Of a DNA stretch of 64,000 nucleotides, positions 18,281 to 28,806 are shown one piece after another (positions within the stretch are counted from its first letter, which is position 1; each line of letters starts with the position of its first letter). Position numbers and translations under genes: made by a program. Under the pieces are notes generated by a model. It was given only the letters and a program-made list of their open reading frames with translations. It had not been told where the DNA came from and made no database searches. Source of the DNA: Candidatus Goldiibacteriota bacterium HGW-Goldbacteria-1 (GTDB taxonomy: Bacteria; Oederibacteriota; PGYV01); the NCBI GenBank assembly GCA_002839855.1, contig PGYV01000004.1:69556-133555 (forward strand), given 5' to 3'.

Positions 18281-18343
18281 GTAGAGACGCACCATGGTGC
18301 GTCTAAGAGCTGCAAAACGAGACGCAATGTATTGCGTCTCTAC
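18281..18343. repeat. Paired palindrome element, GTAGAGACGC ends (copy 1)
   Basis: Two palindromes 14 bp apart: 18281-18304 with a CACCATGGTG core, and 18319-18340 with a CAATGTATTG core. The outer ends GTAGAGACGC and GCGTCTCTAC make the whole 63-bp unit an inverted repeat. The unit is the reverse of the copy at 42833-42919. It fills the gap between the epimerase and the sugar transferase genes. Confidence 0.8.
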
Positions 18344-18371
18344 TTTAAAGAACAATTCCACAAACAAAAAA

Positions 18372-19772
18372 CTAATATGCCCCTTTATGGTGAAACATTT
18401 CAAGGGCGGTTTTTATTATAATTTTAATATCAAACCACAGCGACCAGTTTTCAATATAATACAGGTCGTATTTTATTCTTTCTTCAAGGGATGTATTGCC
18501 GCGCAGCCCGTTTGCCGCAGCCCACCCCGTAAGCCCTGCTTTTACTTTGTGCCTTTCAATGTACCGCGGAATTTCGTTTTTAAATTTTTCAACAAAGTGC
18601 GGGCGTTCAGGACGCGGTCCCACTATGCTCATCTCGCCTTTCAACACGTTAATAAGCTGCGGAAGTTCATCAATGCTGGATTTTCTTAAAAACGTACCTA
18701 TTGCCGTACGCCTTTCGTCATTTTCTTTAGCCCACACAGGGCCGGATTTTGTTTCCGCCCCGGTTTTCATTGACCTGAACTTGTACATCCAAAACACCTT
18801 ATTATCCCTGCCCACCCTGTCCTGTTTGTAAAACACAGGCCCGGGGGAGCTTAATTTGATAAGGACAGCCACAACAATAAAAAGCGGCATCAATATAAGC
18901 AGGCTAATGCCGGACACAATTATATCCATTGTCCGTTTTATGACCCTGTTTACCCTTAAATTTAAAGGCAGCTCTTTAACCGTGAATACGGGTATCCCGT
19001 TAATTTCGCCATAATCTATATTTTTTGTGATTATTCCAAGTATATCTGTTGCTATCATAAACTTCACGTTTTCATTCGCCAGTATTGTATCCGCGATATC
19101 CCGCCTGTTATAATCCGGAAGCCCTACAAAAACTTCGTCAGGATTTAATTTCTTTATTATTTTGCCCAGCTCCTTTACACTGCCAATCACGGTTATACCT
19201 TTAAATTTTTTGCCTTTTTTTAATTTATCCGTAACGCACCCTAATATTTTATAACCCATCTCCGGATGCCAATTAATCCTTTCTATCATATTGCCGGCGA
19301 TATCCCCGGCGCCTACAATTAAAATTGCCTGTGTAAGATAACCCTTTCTGTTAAGCGTGTTGTATATGCCCCTGAAAATTAGGCGCCATAAAAAAACCGC
19401 AGCTATTCCAAGCACCATACTGTAAAGCATTACCACCCTTGAATATGATATTTCTCTTAGAAAAAAAGTAATGGCAAGCATCACGCCAAAAGCGCCCGCG
19501 GACGCGGCAAATACTGATGTAAGTTCGTCAAAACGCGACCGTCCCACCCTTAAAAAATACAACCCGGCGTAGTTAAAAGCCAATACCACAATAAGCGCAA
19601 TAAACGGCAGCGCATGTATATAATGCATCAACGGCGGAACAGAATGCCTTAAAGGCACCAGCTGCAGGTAAAACCTTAAATAATACGCCAGAAGAAAAGC
19701 ACCGCAGAAACACAGCACGTCTCCCGCAAGCAGAAGTATTTTCGCAAAAAACAGCACCTTTTTTTTATCCAT
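18372..19772 (-). CDS. Undecaprenyl-phosphate sugar phosphotransferase (WcaJ/WbaP family)
   Basis: Starts a lipid-linked glycan by moving a sugar-1-phosphate to undecaprenyl phosphate in the inner membrane. 466 residues: four or five N-terminal membrane helices, a CoA-binding-like/NAD-fold central region (DIAGNMIERI near 155), then a C-terminal PglC-like catalytic domain with KRTMDIIVSG, the reentrant-helix region, YKQDRVGRDNKVFWMYKFRSM and DELPQLINVLKGEMSIVGPRPE. It starts in a 1-bp overlap with the upstream GT4 stop. Likely priming glycosyltransferase for the exopolysaccharide or O-antigen encoded here. Confidence 0.93.
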   Translation of the reverse strand: MDKKKVLFFAKILLLAGDVLCFCGAFLLAYYLRFYLQLVPLRHSVPPLMHYIHALPFIALIVVLAFNYAGLYFLRVGRSRFDELTSVFAASAGAFGVMLAITFFLREISYSRVVMLYSMVLGIAAVFLWRLIFRGIYNTLNRKGYLTQAILIVGAGDIAGNMIERINWHPEMGYKILGCVTDKLKKGKKFKGITVIGSVKELGKIIKKLNPDEVFVGLPDYNRRDIADTILANENVKFMIATDILGIITKNIDYGEINGIPVFTVKELPLNLRVNRVIKRTMDIIVSGISLLILMPLFIVVAVLIKLSSPGPVFYKQDRVGRDNKVFWMYKFRSMKTGAETKSGPVWAKENDERRTAIGTFLRKSSIDELPQLINVLKGEMSIVGPRPERPHFVEKFKNEIPRYIERHKVKAGLTGWAAANGLRGNTSLEERIKYDLYYIENWSLWFDIKIIIKTALEMFHHKGAY

Positions 19773-20875
19773 TACACATTTACCCCGTTATCTTTTAAAA
19801 AGTTTCTTAGGTTCGCGTCAAAACTTTCTTTTGAAAATCTTAAAGCATTTTCCCTGACTTTATTAACATCATATATTTTACCGCGCATTATATCAAGTTT
19901 TTTGATAAAGTCCTCTGTCGTTCCGTCATAAAACTCCCCTGTTTCTCCCGGTATTACAACTTCCGTCGCCCCGCCCACATTGTATGCCAGAACCGGGGTT
20001 CCGCACGCCTGTGCTTCCGCATTTGTAATGCCAAAATCCTCTTCGCCGGGGAATAAAAACGCCTTTGCCCTGCAGTAAGCATCCCTTATTATGTCTTTTG
20101 GAACCCTGCCCAGAAAATGAATATTTTTATTGCCATCCGCAAGCCTTTCAAGTTTAGCAAGCATGGGGCCGGTACCGATTATTATAAGGTGTTCATCCGG
20201 CATCTTTAAAAACGCATCCACCAGAAAATCTATTTTTTTATACTCTGTAAGGGCTGATACCGCAAGATAAAAATTCTCCCGTTTCTGCGCGGGGTTAACC
20301 GTATAGTACTTCGTGTCCACAGGCGGATAAATCACCGACGCCTGAGCGTTGTAATATTTTTCTATGCGTTTTTTTACGTGGTTTGAATTGGCTATATAAT
20401 GGCTGACTCTGCCCGCTGTTTTCGCGTCCCATTTTCTAAGATAAGGCATTATTCCCGAAATAAGAGCGTACTTTACAGCGCCGTTTTTTTCTTTGGAAAA
20501 ATAATTATCAAACTGGTCCCAGGCGTATCTCATGGGAGTGTGGCAGTAACAGAAGTTTTTTATTTTTATATTGTGCTTTACACTTTTTGCCACACAGTGG
20601 CTGGATGAAATTATAATGTCATAACCTTTTAAATTAAAACTTTCTATGGCCGCCGGAAAAAGCGGCAAAAAATTCCTGTAAGATTTAAAAACTCCCGGTA
20701 TATTCTGCAGGAAAGATGTGTGTATCTTATGCTTTTTAATCTTTTCGGAGACGGAATCCATGTCACAGACAAGGGTAAAAATATCCGCATCCGGAAAAAT
20801 ATCAAGTATGGATTCAAGCACAGCTTCGCCGCCTCGCATACCCGTAAGCCAGTCGTGTATGACTGCAGCCTTCAT
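19772..20875 (-). CDS. Glycosyltransferase family 4 (WbaZ-like)
   Basis: 367 residues, GT-B fold. The start VIHDWLTGMRGGEAVLE and the segment CYCHTPMRYAWDQ near 113 are characteristic of the WbaZ-like mannosyltransferase subgroup; the donor-site motif PGEEDFGITNAEAQACGTPV near 276 is the E-x7-E signature of GT4. Cytoplasmic, adds a sugar to the lipid-linked chain. It overlaps its neighbours by 4 bp upstream and 1 bp downstream, so it is part of one translation-coupled unit. Confidence 0.9.
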   Translation of the reverse strand: MKAAVIHDWLTGMRGGEAVLESILDIFPDADIFTLVCDMDSVSEKIKKHKIHTSFLQNIPGVFKSYRNFLPLFPAAIESFNLKGYDIIISSSHCVAKSVKHNIKIKNFCYCHTPMRYAWDQFDNYFSKEKNGAVKYALISGIMPYLRKWDAKTAGRVSHYIANSNHVKKRIEKYYNAQASVIYPPVDTKYYTVNPAQKRENFYLAVSALTEYKKIDFLVDAFLKMPDEHLIIIGTGPMLAKLERLADGNKNIHFLGRVPKDIIRDAYCRAKAFLFPGEEDFGITNAEAQACGTPVLAYNVGGATEVVIPGETGEFYDGTTEDFIKKLDIMRGKIYDVNKVRENALRFSKESFDANLRNFLKDNGVNV

Positions 20876-21894
20876 TTTTCACCGCTTTCAAGAAGTCTTT
20901 TTATTTCCGCGAAAACTGTATCCACGGAAATATTTTTCATGCAGATATTATCAGTGCAGTTAAGAAACTTTTTTTCATGGACTGTTTCAGGAATATAACA
21001 CGGCGAACATTTTTCTCTCTGCCATATATTAACACTGTGCTTTCCCCTTACCCCTACAAGGTCAGCAGACGACGGGCCAAAAAGGCCTATTGTCTTTACG
21101 CCAAGCGCGGCTGCCATATGCAAAGGGCCTGTATCACCCGCCACAAATATATCCATTTTTGATATTACATAAGCCAGCTGTTTTAAATCCGCGGTCTTTA
21201 AAAATTTAACATCAGGCCTTAATTTTATTATTTCTTCCGCCACGTCGATGTCTATTTCCCCGCCAAGTATATACGGCGTAATATTTTTTTCTTTAAGCAT
21301 ATCAATTAATTCAGCAAACCGTGAAACAGGCCATCTTTTGGTCACCATTACAGTGCCGGGGTTTTTGCCGCCCCCCGGAAAAAGCCCTGCTTTTAAACCG
21401 CCGCTTAAACTAAATTTAACCACGGTATTTTCCGGCGCTTTTATCAATGTGTGGTTCTCTTTAACCGCAAAACCTGCTCCTTTTACAACAGACAAGTACC
21501 TTAAAGCTTCGTGCTGGGCGGGGTCAAACTTAAACTTATGCGTTAGAAAAATACCCTTATTTTCCCAGTTAAAACCGGCGCGGTATTTTGCGCCTAAAGC
21601 CGCAATGTAAAGGTTTGACTTAACATCCCTGTGGAAATTTATTATCATATCGTATTTTTCACGCCTTAATTCAGGGAGCGCTTTTAACATTTCCGGAAAC
21701 GATTGTGATGCCACCACAAATTTTTTATCCACATACGGTATCATATCCACAAGGTCAGAGACCCATTTTATACATAAAAAATGAACTTCGCACCCCGCTT
21801 CTTTTAACGCGCGCAGCGAAGGAGTTGCCTGTATTATGTCGCCTATGCAGCATAGTTTGATGACAAGTACCTTTTTTATTTTTGTTACATCCAT
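20872..21894 (-). CDS. Glycosyltransferase family 9 (heptosyltransferase-like), first copy
   Basis: 340 residues, GT-B fold. N-terminal LVIKLCCIGDIIQATPSLRALK (shown in part) is the acceptor-binding signature of the lipopolysaccharide heptosyltransferases, and FVAGDTGPLHMAAALGVKTIGLFGPS near 250 is the family's donor-site loop. Such enzymes act on lipid A core sugars, supporting an outer membrane. The C-terminal CSPCYIPETVHEKKFLNCTDNICM carries conserved cysteines seen in many GT9 proteins. Sugar not necessarily heptose. Confidence 0.9.
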   Translation of the reverse strand: MDVTKIKKVLVIKLCCIGDIIQATPSLRALKEAGCEVHFLCIKWVSDLVDMIPYVDKKFVVASQSFPEMLKALPELRREKYDMIINFHRDVKSNLYIAALGAKYRAGFNWENKGIFLTHKFKFDPAQHEALRYLSVVKGAGFAVKENHTLIKAPENTVVKFSLSGGLKAGLFPGGGKNPGTVMVTKRWPVSRFAELIDMLKEKNITPYILGGEIDIDVAEEIIKLRPDVKFLKTADLKQLAYVISKMDIFVAGDTGPLHMAAALGVKTIGLFGPSSADLVGVRGKHSVNIWQREKCSPCYIPETVHEKKFLNCTDNICMKNISVDTVFAEIKRLLESGEK

Positions 21895-21963
21895 TTCCGG
21901 CCTCTCGTGAATATTATTATCCGCAGCTATAGTGCAGAAAAACTGTTCAAGAAATCAAACCTC

Positions 21964-22050
21964 AGACGCGCCATGGTGCGTCTCTACATTAAGGAATCAA
22001 ACCATTGTCTTATATACTAATGCAGATACGCAATATATTGCGTCTCTGCA
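21964..22050. repeat. Paired palindrome element, GTAGAGACGC family (copy 2, diverged)
   Basis: In the 197-bp gap between the two GT9 genes: palindrome 21964-21983 with a GCCATGGTG core followed by TCTCTAC, and palindrome 22021-22050 with a CAATATATTG core ending in CTCTGCA. Both point the same way, unlike copies 1 and 3, and bases have drifted (GATACG instead of GAGACG). The rest of the gap shows nothing else. Confidence 0.7.
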
Positions 22051-22091
22051 TTAAACAATACAGAACATTAAAATAACAAGTACCAAACACA

Positions 22092-23216
22092 TTAAAACCA
22101 GCCTTTTATCCTGTCCCAGACCATATCAACCGTTATAAGTTCCATGCATTTATGACCTTCTTTATTATCACACACTGATTTCTCACAGGGCCCGCATTCT
22201 ACAGGGACGCTTATATCAGCCATGTTGGCTGCCGGTACCTTTGGCAGCCAGCGTTTATAATTTACCGTGTAGCCGTAAATAACACAGGTCTTTAACCCTG
22301 AATAAGCCGCAAAATACTGCGGTCCGGAATCATTTCCCGTAAATATACCGCACTGTTTTATAAGCGCTATGGTCACGCCAAGCGGAAGCGCGCCAATACA
22401 ATTAATTACATTTTCAGAAAACTGAATCTTGCCGGCATATTTTACATCATCTTTGCCGCCTATCACAAATATCTTTGTATTACCCGCATCAGCAATACGC
22501 TTGATAAGCTGATTAAACTTTTCAAGCCCCCACATTTTGGAAGCCGCGCGTGTGAAAGGGTGCACTATTATACGCCTTGCCTGCGCCGCGCCGTTTTTAT
22601 TTATTATCTGCGCCGCCGCGTCAATATCTGCCTGCGAGCATGGAAAATCTATCCTTATGCTGTCCGCCGCTTTTGAATCTAACAGCCTTAAATTTTTGTC
22701 AATTTCGTGCATATCCCTGTCATATGGATACTCTTTATCCAGCATAAAACCGCCGCCGGCACAGCCATAGCCGTAAATGCTGCCGGCATTAATTCGCACC
22801 AGATAATTAATGCTCCTTATATCGCCGCGCAGGTCATACGCCTTTTCAAATTCAAGTTTTCTCAGGCGCGACGCCATTGCTTCAAGCTCCGCGCCGCTTC
22901 TTTTTCTTTCGGGATAAAACCACGACCTTGAAAGTTCGTGAACAACATCTATATCCGGGTTATTCTTAAGAAGAAAAGCGCAGTCTTTAACGCACAATGC
23001 GTGTATTTCATAACCGCTGTTCTGCCTTCTTAATTCGCTGAAAAACGGCAGCGCCTGTATCATGTCCCCAAGCTGGTCAAGCCTTAACGCCAGAATCCTT
23101 TTCTTCTTTCCTTTTTTTCTTACCCTTCCATAAAAATAAAAAAGGGCGGAACCCACAGCATCTATTACCGCCATAACCGCCCTTTTTAATCTTTTCTTAA
23201 AGACGTATTTTCTCAT
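22092..23216 (-). CDS. Glycosyltransferase family 9 (heptosyltransferase-like), second copy
   Basis: 374 residues with a basic N-terminus and one hydrophobic stretch (residues 10-30) that may tether it to the membrane. GT9 hallmarks: [20 protein letters not shown] near 44, [19 protein letters not shown] near 220 and [20 protein letters not shown] near 295. It overlaps the lon stop codon by 4 bp (ATGA), so it is translated with the protease operon although its role is envelope glycan synthesis. Only moderately similar to the other GT9 of the window. Confidence 0.88.
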   Translation of the reverse strand: MRKYVFKKRLKRAVMAVIDAVGSALFYFYGRVRKKGKKKRILALRLDQLGDMIQALPFFSELRRQNSGYEIHALCVKDCAFLLKNNPDIDVVHELSRSWFYPERKRSGAELEAMASRLRKLEFEKAYDLRGDIRSINYLVRINAGSIYGYGCAGGGFMLDKEYPYDRDMHEIDKNLRLLDSKAADSIRIDFPCSQADIDAAAQIINKNGAAQARRIIVHPFTRAASKMWGLEKFNQLIKRIADAGNTKIFVIGGKDDVKYAGKIQFSENVINCIGALPLGVTIALIKQCGIFTGNDSGPQYFAAYSGLKTCVIYGYTVNYKRWLPKVPAANMADISVPVECGPCEKSVCDNKEGHKCMELITVDMVWDRIKGWF

Positions 23217-25609
23217 TTTGCCTTTTTACTGGTTTTTTTCTTTTTACCGCCGGCGCCGGATTTTGGTTCAAGCGCCAGTTTTATCACGTCATCCATCGTC
23301 CTTACAAAATGGAACTTAAGCCCTTCTTTTACATATACAGGCAGTTCGTCATAATCTTTTTTATTGTAGTCGGGCACTATGACCTCTTTCACCCCGTTCC
23401 TTAAAGCTGCCAGTGTTTTTTCTTTTAATCCGCCGATGGGAAGAACCCTGCCCCTAAGAGTAATTTCGCCTGTCATTGCAAGATCCTGTTTTACCGGCCT
23501 TCCCGTAAAAGCGGAAATAAGCGCGGTTGCCATTGTGATACCGGCTGAAGGGCCGTCTTTTGGAATTGCGCCTTCGGGTACATGCACGTGAATATCCGAT
23601 TTCCCGAATATCTCTTCTTTTATTCCAAGGTGTTTCGCGCGGGAACGGGTGAAACTTAATGCCGCCTGCGCTGACTCTTTCATTACATCGCCAAGCTTTC
23701 CTGTCAGCATCAGCCCGCCCTTGCCTTTAACCACGCTGACTTCAATAATTAATACATCGCCGCCAAATTCAGTCCACGCCAGGCCGGTGGAAATTCCCAC
23801 GTCGTTCACGTTTTTTGTGGGCACATCAAGAAATTTTGGCGCGCCAAGAAACTTCTGCATATTGTCAGGGGCAATCTTTATTTTCTTGAACTTTTTGGGA
23901 TCTGAAACTTTTTCTTTTGCTATCTTTCTGCACACGGTTTTTATTTCGCGTTCCAGATTTCTGACACCCGCTTCCCTGGTGTGATTTAACACTATGAATT
24001 TAAGCCCTTCTTCGGTAAAGTCCGCGTCCTTATCAGTAAGGCCGTGCTGTTTCATCTGTTTGGGTACAAGGTATTTTTCGGCAATTTTGGTTTTTTCAAT
24101 TGCGGTATAACTGTTTATTTCTATCACTTCCATCCTGTCCTGCAGGGGAAGCGGTATGCCGTAAAGCGTGTTGGCAGTTGTAATAAACATTACGTCAGAC
24201 AGGTCAAATTCCGTATCCAGATAATGGTCCATAAAAGTGTTGTTCTGCTCCGGATCCAGAACTTCCAGCATTGCCGCCGCAGGGTCGCCCCTGAAGTCGG
24301 AACTCATCTTATCTATTTCATCAAGAAGAAAGACCGGGTTTCTTGACTTTGCTTTCCTGATGGACTGCAGGATGCGGCCGGGCATGGCGCCGATATATGT
24401 GCGCCTGTGTCCGCGGATTTCCGCTTCATCGCGCACGCCGCCAAGTGAAACACGTACAAAATTCCTTCCCTGCGCGCGCGCTATGGAACGCGCCAGCGAT
24501 GTCTTTCCGACTCCCGGCGGTCCCACAAAACAAATAATGGGTTCATGAACCCTGTCTTTTACATTCTTTTTAACCGCAAGGTATTCCACAATTCTTTCCT
24601 TGGGCTTTTCAAGGCCGTAGTGGTCTTCGTCCAGTATCTTCTGAACTTCTTTTATATCCAGTTTTTCCTTTGTCTTTGTCTTCCATGGGATTCCTATCAG
24701 CCAGTCAAGGTATGTCCTTATGACTGTGGCTTCCGCGGACATTGGCATCATCTTTTCCAGCCTGTCTAATTCCTTTAACGCTTTTTCTTCCGCGTCTTTG
24801 GGCATTCCCGCCTTTATTATTTTTTCCTTTAACTCTTCAGTTTCATTGTAGGAACTGTCGCCCTTTCCAAGCTCTTTCTGAATTGCTTTTAACTGCTCTG
24901 ACAGGTAGTATTCACGCTGGCTTTTTTCAAGCTGGCTTTTTACCTTGCCCTGAATCTTTTTTTCTATTTCAAGTATTTCGTTTTCCCTTTTTAAAATAAC
25001 GGAAAGCTTATGCAGCCTCTGCGCGGGGTCAAGCGTGTTTAAAATATCCTGCTTTTCCTCGTGCTTTAACGCTATGTGCGCGGACATTACATCCGCAAGC
25101 CGCCCCGGGCTTTCAATATCCGCAACGGACATTATTGTTTCCGGCGGAATTTTTTTATTCATCTTCACATGTTTCTGAAACTCTTCCAAAGTCAGGCGCA
25201 TAAGCGCCTCTGTTTCCTTATTCATGGTGTTATCTTCAGTTACATCTTCTATCTGCACTTCAAAAAAAGGTTCATCCATTGTATATTCTTTTATCTTTAC
25301 GCGCGTAAGCCCTTCCACCAACACCCTTATGGCGCCGTCGGGAAGCTTTAATATCTGAAGTATTTCGGAAAGTGTTCCGGTTTCATAAATATCGCCTTTG
25401 CCGGGGTCGTCAGTACGCGCGTCTCTCTGCGCGACTAAAAGTATTATCCTGTCTTTTTCCATCGCGGCTTCAAGCGCCTTAATGGATTTTTCCCGCCCCA
25501 CAAAAAGCGGTATTACCATATTTGGAAATATAACAAGGTCCCTTAATGCCAGTAAAGGCACTTTCTTGTCTTTTTTATCTTCCCCGCCTGTTATTTTATC
25601 TTCTGCCAT
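23213..25609 (-). CDS. lon: ATP-dependent protease Lon
   Basis: Cytoplasmic AAA+ serine protease that removes damaged and regulatory proteins. 798 residues, usual LonA length. N-terminal substrate domain (about 15-205), coiled-coil linker, Walker A GPPGVGKT at 363-370, Walker [10 protein letters not shown] near 427, and the protease domain with catalytic Ser688 (PKDGPSAG) and Lys731 (GGLKEKT). The C-terminus ends in a Lys/Gly-rich tail. It follows clpX by 12 bp in the order tig-clpP-clpX-lon. Confidence 0.98.
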   Translation of the reverse strand: MAEDKITGGEDKKDKKVPLLALRDLVIFPNMVIPLFVGREKSIKALEAAMEKDRIILLVAQRDARTDDPGKGDIYETGTLSEILQILKLPDGAIRVLVEGLTRVKIKEYTMDEPFFEVQIEDVTEDNTMNKETEALMRLTLEEFQKHVKMNKKIPPETIMSVADIESPGRLADVMSAHIALKHEEKQDILNTLDPAQRLHKLSVILKRENEILEIEKKIQGKVKSQLEKSQREYYLSEQLKAIQKELGKGDSSYNETEELKEKIIKAGMPKDAEEKALKELDRLEKMMPMSAEATVIRTYLDWLIGIPWKTKTKEKLDIKEVQKILDEDHYGLEKPKERIVEYLAVKKNVKDRVHEPIICFVGPPGVGKTSLARSIARAQGRNFVRVSLGGVRDEAEIRGHRRTYIGAMPGRILQSIRKAKSRNPVFLLDEIDKMSSDFRGDPAAAMLEVLDPEQNNTFMDHYLDTEFDLSDVMFITTANTLYGIPLPLQDRMEVIEINSYTAIEKTKIAEKYLVPKQMKQHGLTDKDADFTEEGLKFIVLNHTREAGVRNLEREIKTVCRKIAKEKVSDPKKFKKIKIAPDNMQKFLGAPKFLDVPTKNVNDVGISTGLAWTEFGGDVLIIEVSVVKGKGGLMLTGKLGDVMKESAQAALSFTRSRAKHLGIKEEIFGKSDIHVHVPEGAIPKDGPSAGITMATALISAFTGRPVKQDLAMTGEITLRGRVLPIGGLKEKTLAALRNGVKEVIVPDYNKKDYDELPVYVKEGLKFHFVRTMDDVIKLALEPKSGAGGKKKKTSKKAK

Positions 25610-25621
25610 GTTACTTCTCCC

Positions 25622-26833
25622 CTATGCTGATTTTTCCCTTACTATCGCGTCAAGCCTGTCTTTCTTTCCGGTTACCACTTCCCCGTCAATTATTACTTTT
25701 TTTATTCCCTTTGCCGACGGCACTTCATACATAATATCCAGCATTATATTTTCTATTATGGAACGCAATCCCCTTGCGCCAATCTCTTTTTTAATTGTTT
25801 CTTCAGCCACAGCTTCCGCGGCATCATCTGTAAAAATAAATTTTACCCCTTCAAGCTTAAGCATCTTTTCGTACTGAGAGATGATGGAGTTTTTTGGCTC
25901 CTTTAAAACTTTCACAAGATCCTCTTTATTCAGTTCGGATAAAGCCGCCACTACCGGCACCCTTCCGATAAATTCGGGGATAATGCCGAACTTTATAAGG
26001 TCAGTCGGCAGCACCTGTGAAAGCATACCGTATTTGGTGGTGTCATGTTTTTCCCCGCCATCCCTGCCGTACCCGTAACTTTTTTTATTTACCCTTTTTC
26101 TAATAATGGAATCCAGCCCCACAAAAGCGCCGCCGCATATGAACAGGATATTTTTTGTGTTAATTTTAAGAAATTCCTGGTGCGGGTGCTTGCGCCCGCC
26201 TTTCGGCGGTACATTCGCAATTGTGCCTTCTATTATTTTCAGCAGCGCCTGCTGCACGCCTTCGCCGGAAACATCGCGCGTGACAGAGAGGTTTTCTGAT
26301 TTTTTTGCTATCTTGTCAATTTCGTCTATGTAAACAATTCCGCGTTCTGCCTCTGCTATGTTAAAGTCCGCGTTTTCTATAAGCCTTAGCAGAATATTTT
26401 CCACATCTTCGCCCACATACCCGGCTTCTGTTAAAGTGGTGGCATCTGCAATGGCAAAAGGCACGTGTAAAATACGCGCCAGCGTTTCTGCCAGTAACGT
26501 CTTGCCGGAACCGGTAGGCCCCACCATAAGGATGTTGCTTTTCTGAAGCTCCACCCCTTCGCCGCCGCCTTTGTATATCCTGTTATAGTGGTTGTAAACC
26601 GATACAGCCAGTACCTTCTTTGCTTTTTCCTGCGAAATGACATATTCGTCAAGATGCGCCTTTATCTCTTTTGGCGAAGGCAGTGACACAGGCTGTTTTT
26701 TACCGCCTGCCTTACTTTCATCAAATATTTTATTCAGCTGCACGGAACATTCCCTGCACAGCGCCCCGTCCCCGCCGGATATTATTTTACCGCACTCTTT
26801 TTCAGACCTTCCGCAGAACGAACACGTTATCAT
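25622..26833 (-). CDS. clpX: ATP-dependent Clp protease ATP-binding subunit ClpX
   Basis: AAA+ unfoldase partner of ClpP. 403 residues. N-terminal zinc-binding domain with CSFC (Cys4, Cys7) and CREC (about 26-29); Walker [13 protein letters not shown] near 112; [10 protein letters not shown] pore-1 loop; Walker [22 protein letters not shown] and the IGF-like ClpP-docking loop region between 265 and 280 ([10 protein letters not shown] follows). Lies 15 bp downstream of clpP. Confidence 0.97.
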   Translation of the reverse strand: MITCSFCGRSEKECGKIISGGDGALCRECSVQLNKIFDESKAGGKKQPVSLPSPKEIKAHLDEYVISQEKAKKVLAVSVYNHYNRIYKGGGEGVELQKSNILMVGPTGSGKTLLAETLARILHVPFAIADATTLTEAGYVGEDVENILLRLIENADFNIAEAERGIVYIDEIDKIAKKSENLSVTRDVSGEGVQQALLKIIEGTIANVPPKGGRKHPHQEFLKINTKNILFICGGAFVGLDSIIRKRVNKKSYGYGRDGGEKHDTTKYGMLSQVLPTDLIKFGIIPEFIGRVPVVAALSELNKEDLVKVLKEPKNSIISQYEKMLKLEGVKFIFTDDAAEAVAEETIKKEIGARGLRSIIENIMLDIMYEVPSAKGIKKVIIDGEVVTGKKDRLDAIVREKSA

Positions 26834-26848
26834 TATTTACCCGCCTTT

Positions 26849-27466
26849 TTATACTGTCTTTCTTTCCATAACTTCATCCACAAGCCCGTACTCTTTCGCT
26901 TCCTGCGCGCTCATGTAATAATCCCTGTCTGTGTCTTTTTCTATTTTGCTTAATTTCTGGCCTGTATGCTTTGCCAGAATCTCGCTTAATCTTTTTTTGG
27001 TCTTTAATATTTCCTTGGCGTGAATTTCAATTTCTGACGCCTGACCCTGAACCCCGCCCAGCGGCTGGTGTATAAGAACCCTGGCATTGGGAAGCGCGAA
27101 ACGTTTGCCTGTGGCTCCCGCTGTTAAAAGCACGGCGCCCATGCTTGCCGCCTGCCCCACGCATATCGTGGATACCGGCGCTTTAATAAACTGCATTGTG
27201 TCATAAATAGCAAGGCCGGCAGTTACCACGCCGCCCGGGCTGTTTACGTATATGGAAATTTCTTTTTTGCTGTCTTCGCCCTCTAAAAAAAGCAGCTGAG
27301 CGATTATAAGGTTTGCCACGTCGTCATCAATTGGCGTTCCAAGAAAGATAATCCTTTCTTTTAACAGCCTTGAATAAATATCAAATGCGCGTTCGCCCCT
27401 GTCGCTTTGCTCTATAACCATTGGTATAAGGCTCATTGCTTGTGCCCCCTTTTTTACGGCTGCCAT
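26849..27466 (-). CDS. clpP: ATP-dependent Clp protease proteolytic subunit ClpP
   Basis: Serine peptidase forming the ClpXP chamber. The ATG at 27466 is chosen because it lies one base after the tig stop (TAA-T-ATG) and gives [20 protein letters not shown], a short propeptide as in E. coli; an ATG at 27436 (MSLIPMV) is the alternative. 205 residues. Catalytic Ser in GQAASMGAV, His in [10 protein letters not shown], and the YVNSPGG oxyanion strand are present, and [10 protein letters not shown] is the typical N-terminal axial region. Confidence 0.96.
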   Translation of the reverse strand: MAAVKKGAQAMSLIPMVIEQSDRGERAFDIYSRLLKERIIFLGTPIDDDVANLIIAQLLFLEGEDSKKEISIYVNSPGGVVTAGLAIYDTMQFIKAPVSTICVGQAASMGAVLLTAGATGKRFALPNARVLIHQPLGGVQGQASEIEIHAKEILKTKKRLSEILAKHTGQKLSKIEKDTDRDYYMSAQEAKEYGLVDEVMERKTV

Positions 27467-27467
27467 A

Positions 27468-28751
27468 TTATTTGGCTCCCGAAATTTCAAACATTTTGTC
27501 CAGAACTTTGTCTTCTGTCAGTTTTGCCCTTAAAGAGTCCCAGTTGTCCTGAGCCTTTGCCTGCTTTACCATCGTGTCCGGATCCTGCTTAATGTCAGCC
27601 GCAATTTTTCTGATTTCCGCTTCCACATCCGCGTCGCTTACTTCAATCTTTTCTTTTTCCGCAATCTTCTGCAGTATGTACATCACCCTTATATTTTCTT
27701 CAGCCTGCTTTTTATTGCGGCTTCTGAAATCTTCTTTTGTAATTCCCATCTTTTCCATGGAAATTCCCTGCTGTTTCATGGAATTCTCGTAGCGGGATAC
27801 TATGTTGTCAAGTTCCTGTTCTACAAGCCCTTCGGGTACGTCAAACTTGTTCTGCTCCGCAAGTTTCTTTAAAACTTCTCCGGTATTGTGCTGGCGCACG
27901 TCAGACTGCGCGCGCTTTTCAAGTTCGGTTTTTAACGCGGCCTTTAATTCATCCGCCGTCTGCATTCCCGCCATGTTTTTTGCAAATTCATCATTGAATT
28001 CAGGGAGTTCAAGGACCTTTATGGCATTTACTTTTACTTTAAACGCGGCGCTTTTGCCTGCGTATCTTTTGTTAAAATAATCAGCCGGGAAAACAAAAGA
28101 GATGTCTTTTTCTTCTCCAAGCTTCATGCCCTTAATTCCGTCTTCAAGTTCTTTTAAAAATCCGCCCGCGCCAATCTGGATAAGATGTGATTCCGTGGTA
28201 AGCGAAGCATCCGCTTTATTATCAACAAATGCTGACATTGAAACATCTGCAAAATCGCCCTCTTCCACTTTATCTTTTTCCACCTGTTTTAATGTGCCGC
28301 GGTACTGCCTTATGCGCTTAATTTCTTTTTCAACATCTTCTTCTTTTACTCCGTTAAATTTCTTAACATCAATTTTTACCTTACCGTAATCAGCAAGGTC
28401 AAATTCCGGATTAACTTCCACGATAACCTTAAATTCAACTTCATCTTTTGCGGGCGTTGTATATTTCACATCGGAAAGCGCCGGGTATGTAACAATGTGA
28501 AGGTTAAGTTCTTTCATCACATTCTGATACGCTGAAGGAACCACTTCTTTAATTACTTCTTCATGTATTTTATCCATGTAGCGTGATTTTATCATTTCTT
28601 CCGGCGCTTTACCCTTGCGGAAACCTTCCACTACGGCGTTCTGCTTAAAACTGTTAAACACTTTACCGTATGTCTCTTTTACTGTGTCTTTATCCACATT
28701 AACTTCAACCACTTTCCTGCACTTGCCCTCATCTTTAACCTTCCAATTCAT
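27468..28751 (-). CDS. tig: Trigger factor
   Basis: Ribosome-bound chaperone and peptidyl-prolyl isomerase. The start is the ATG at 28751, 7-8 bases after AGGAGG; an upstream in-frame extension to 28802 lacks a ribosome site. 427 residues, the normal length. Ribosome-binding signature near residues 43-50 ([13 protein letters not shown]), PPIase domain from about 145 ([16 protein letters not shown]) and the helical C-terminal arms are recognisable. First gene of tig-clpP-clpX-lon. Confidence 0.96.
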   Translation of the reverse strand: MNWKVKDEGKCRKVVEVNVDKDTVKETYGKVFNSFKQNAVVEGFRKGKAPEEMIKSRYMDKIHEEVIKEVVPSAYQNVMKELNLHIVTYPALSDVKYTTPAKDEVEFKVIVEVNPEFDLADYGKVKIDVKKFNGVKEEDVEKEIKRIRQYRGTLKQVEKDKVEEGDFADVSMSAFVDNKADASLTTESHLIQIGAGGFLKELEDGIKGMKLGEEKDISFVFPADYFNKRYAGKSAAFKVKVNAIKVLELPEFNDEFAKNMAGMQTADELKAALKTELEKRAQSDVRQHNTGEVLKKLAEQNKFDVPEGLVEQELDNIVSRYENSMKQQGISMEKMGITKEDFRSRNKKQAEENIRVMYILQKIAEKEKIEVSDADVEAEIRKIAADIKQDPDTMVKQAKAQDNWDSLRAKLTEDKVLDKMFEISGAK

Positions 28752-28773
28752 TACGTATTTCCTCCTTGTATTT

Positions 28774-28793
28774 GAAACAATTAAAATTGTTTC
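28774..28793. promoter_or_regulatory. Operator-like perfect palindrome upstream of tig
   Basis: GAAACAATT-AA-AATTGTTTC: 9-bp perfect arms, 2-base centre, beginning 23 bases upstream of the tig ATG. It looks like a dimeric repressor site controlling the tig-clpP-clpX-lon unit. It does not match CIRCE or the CtsR heptad. Function is inference. Confidence 0.5.
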
Positions 28794-28806
28794 TGGTATC
28801 AAAAAT

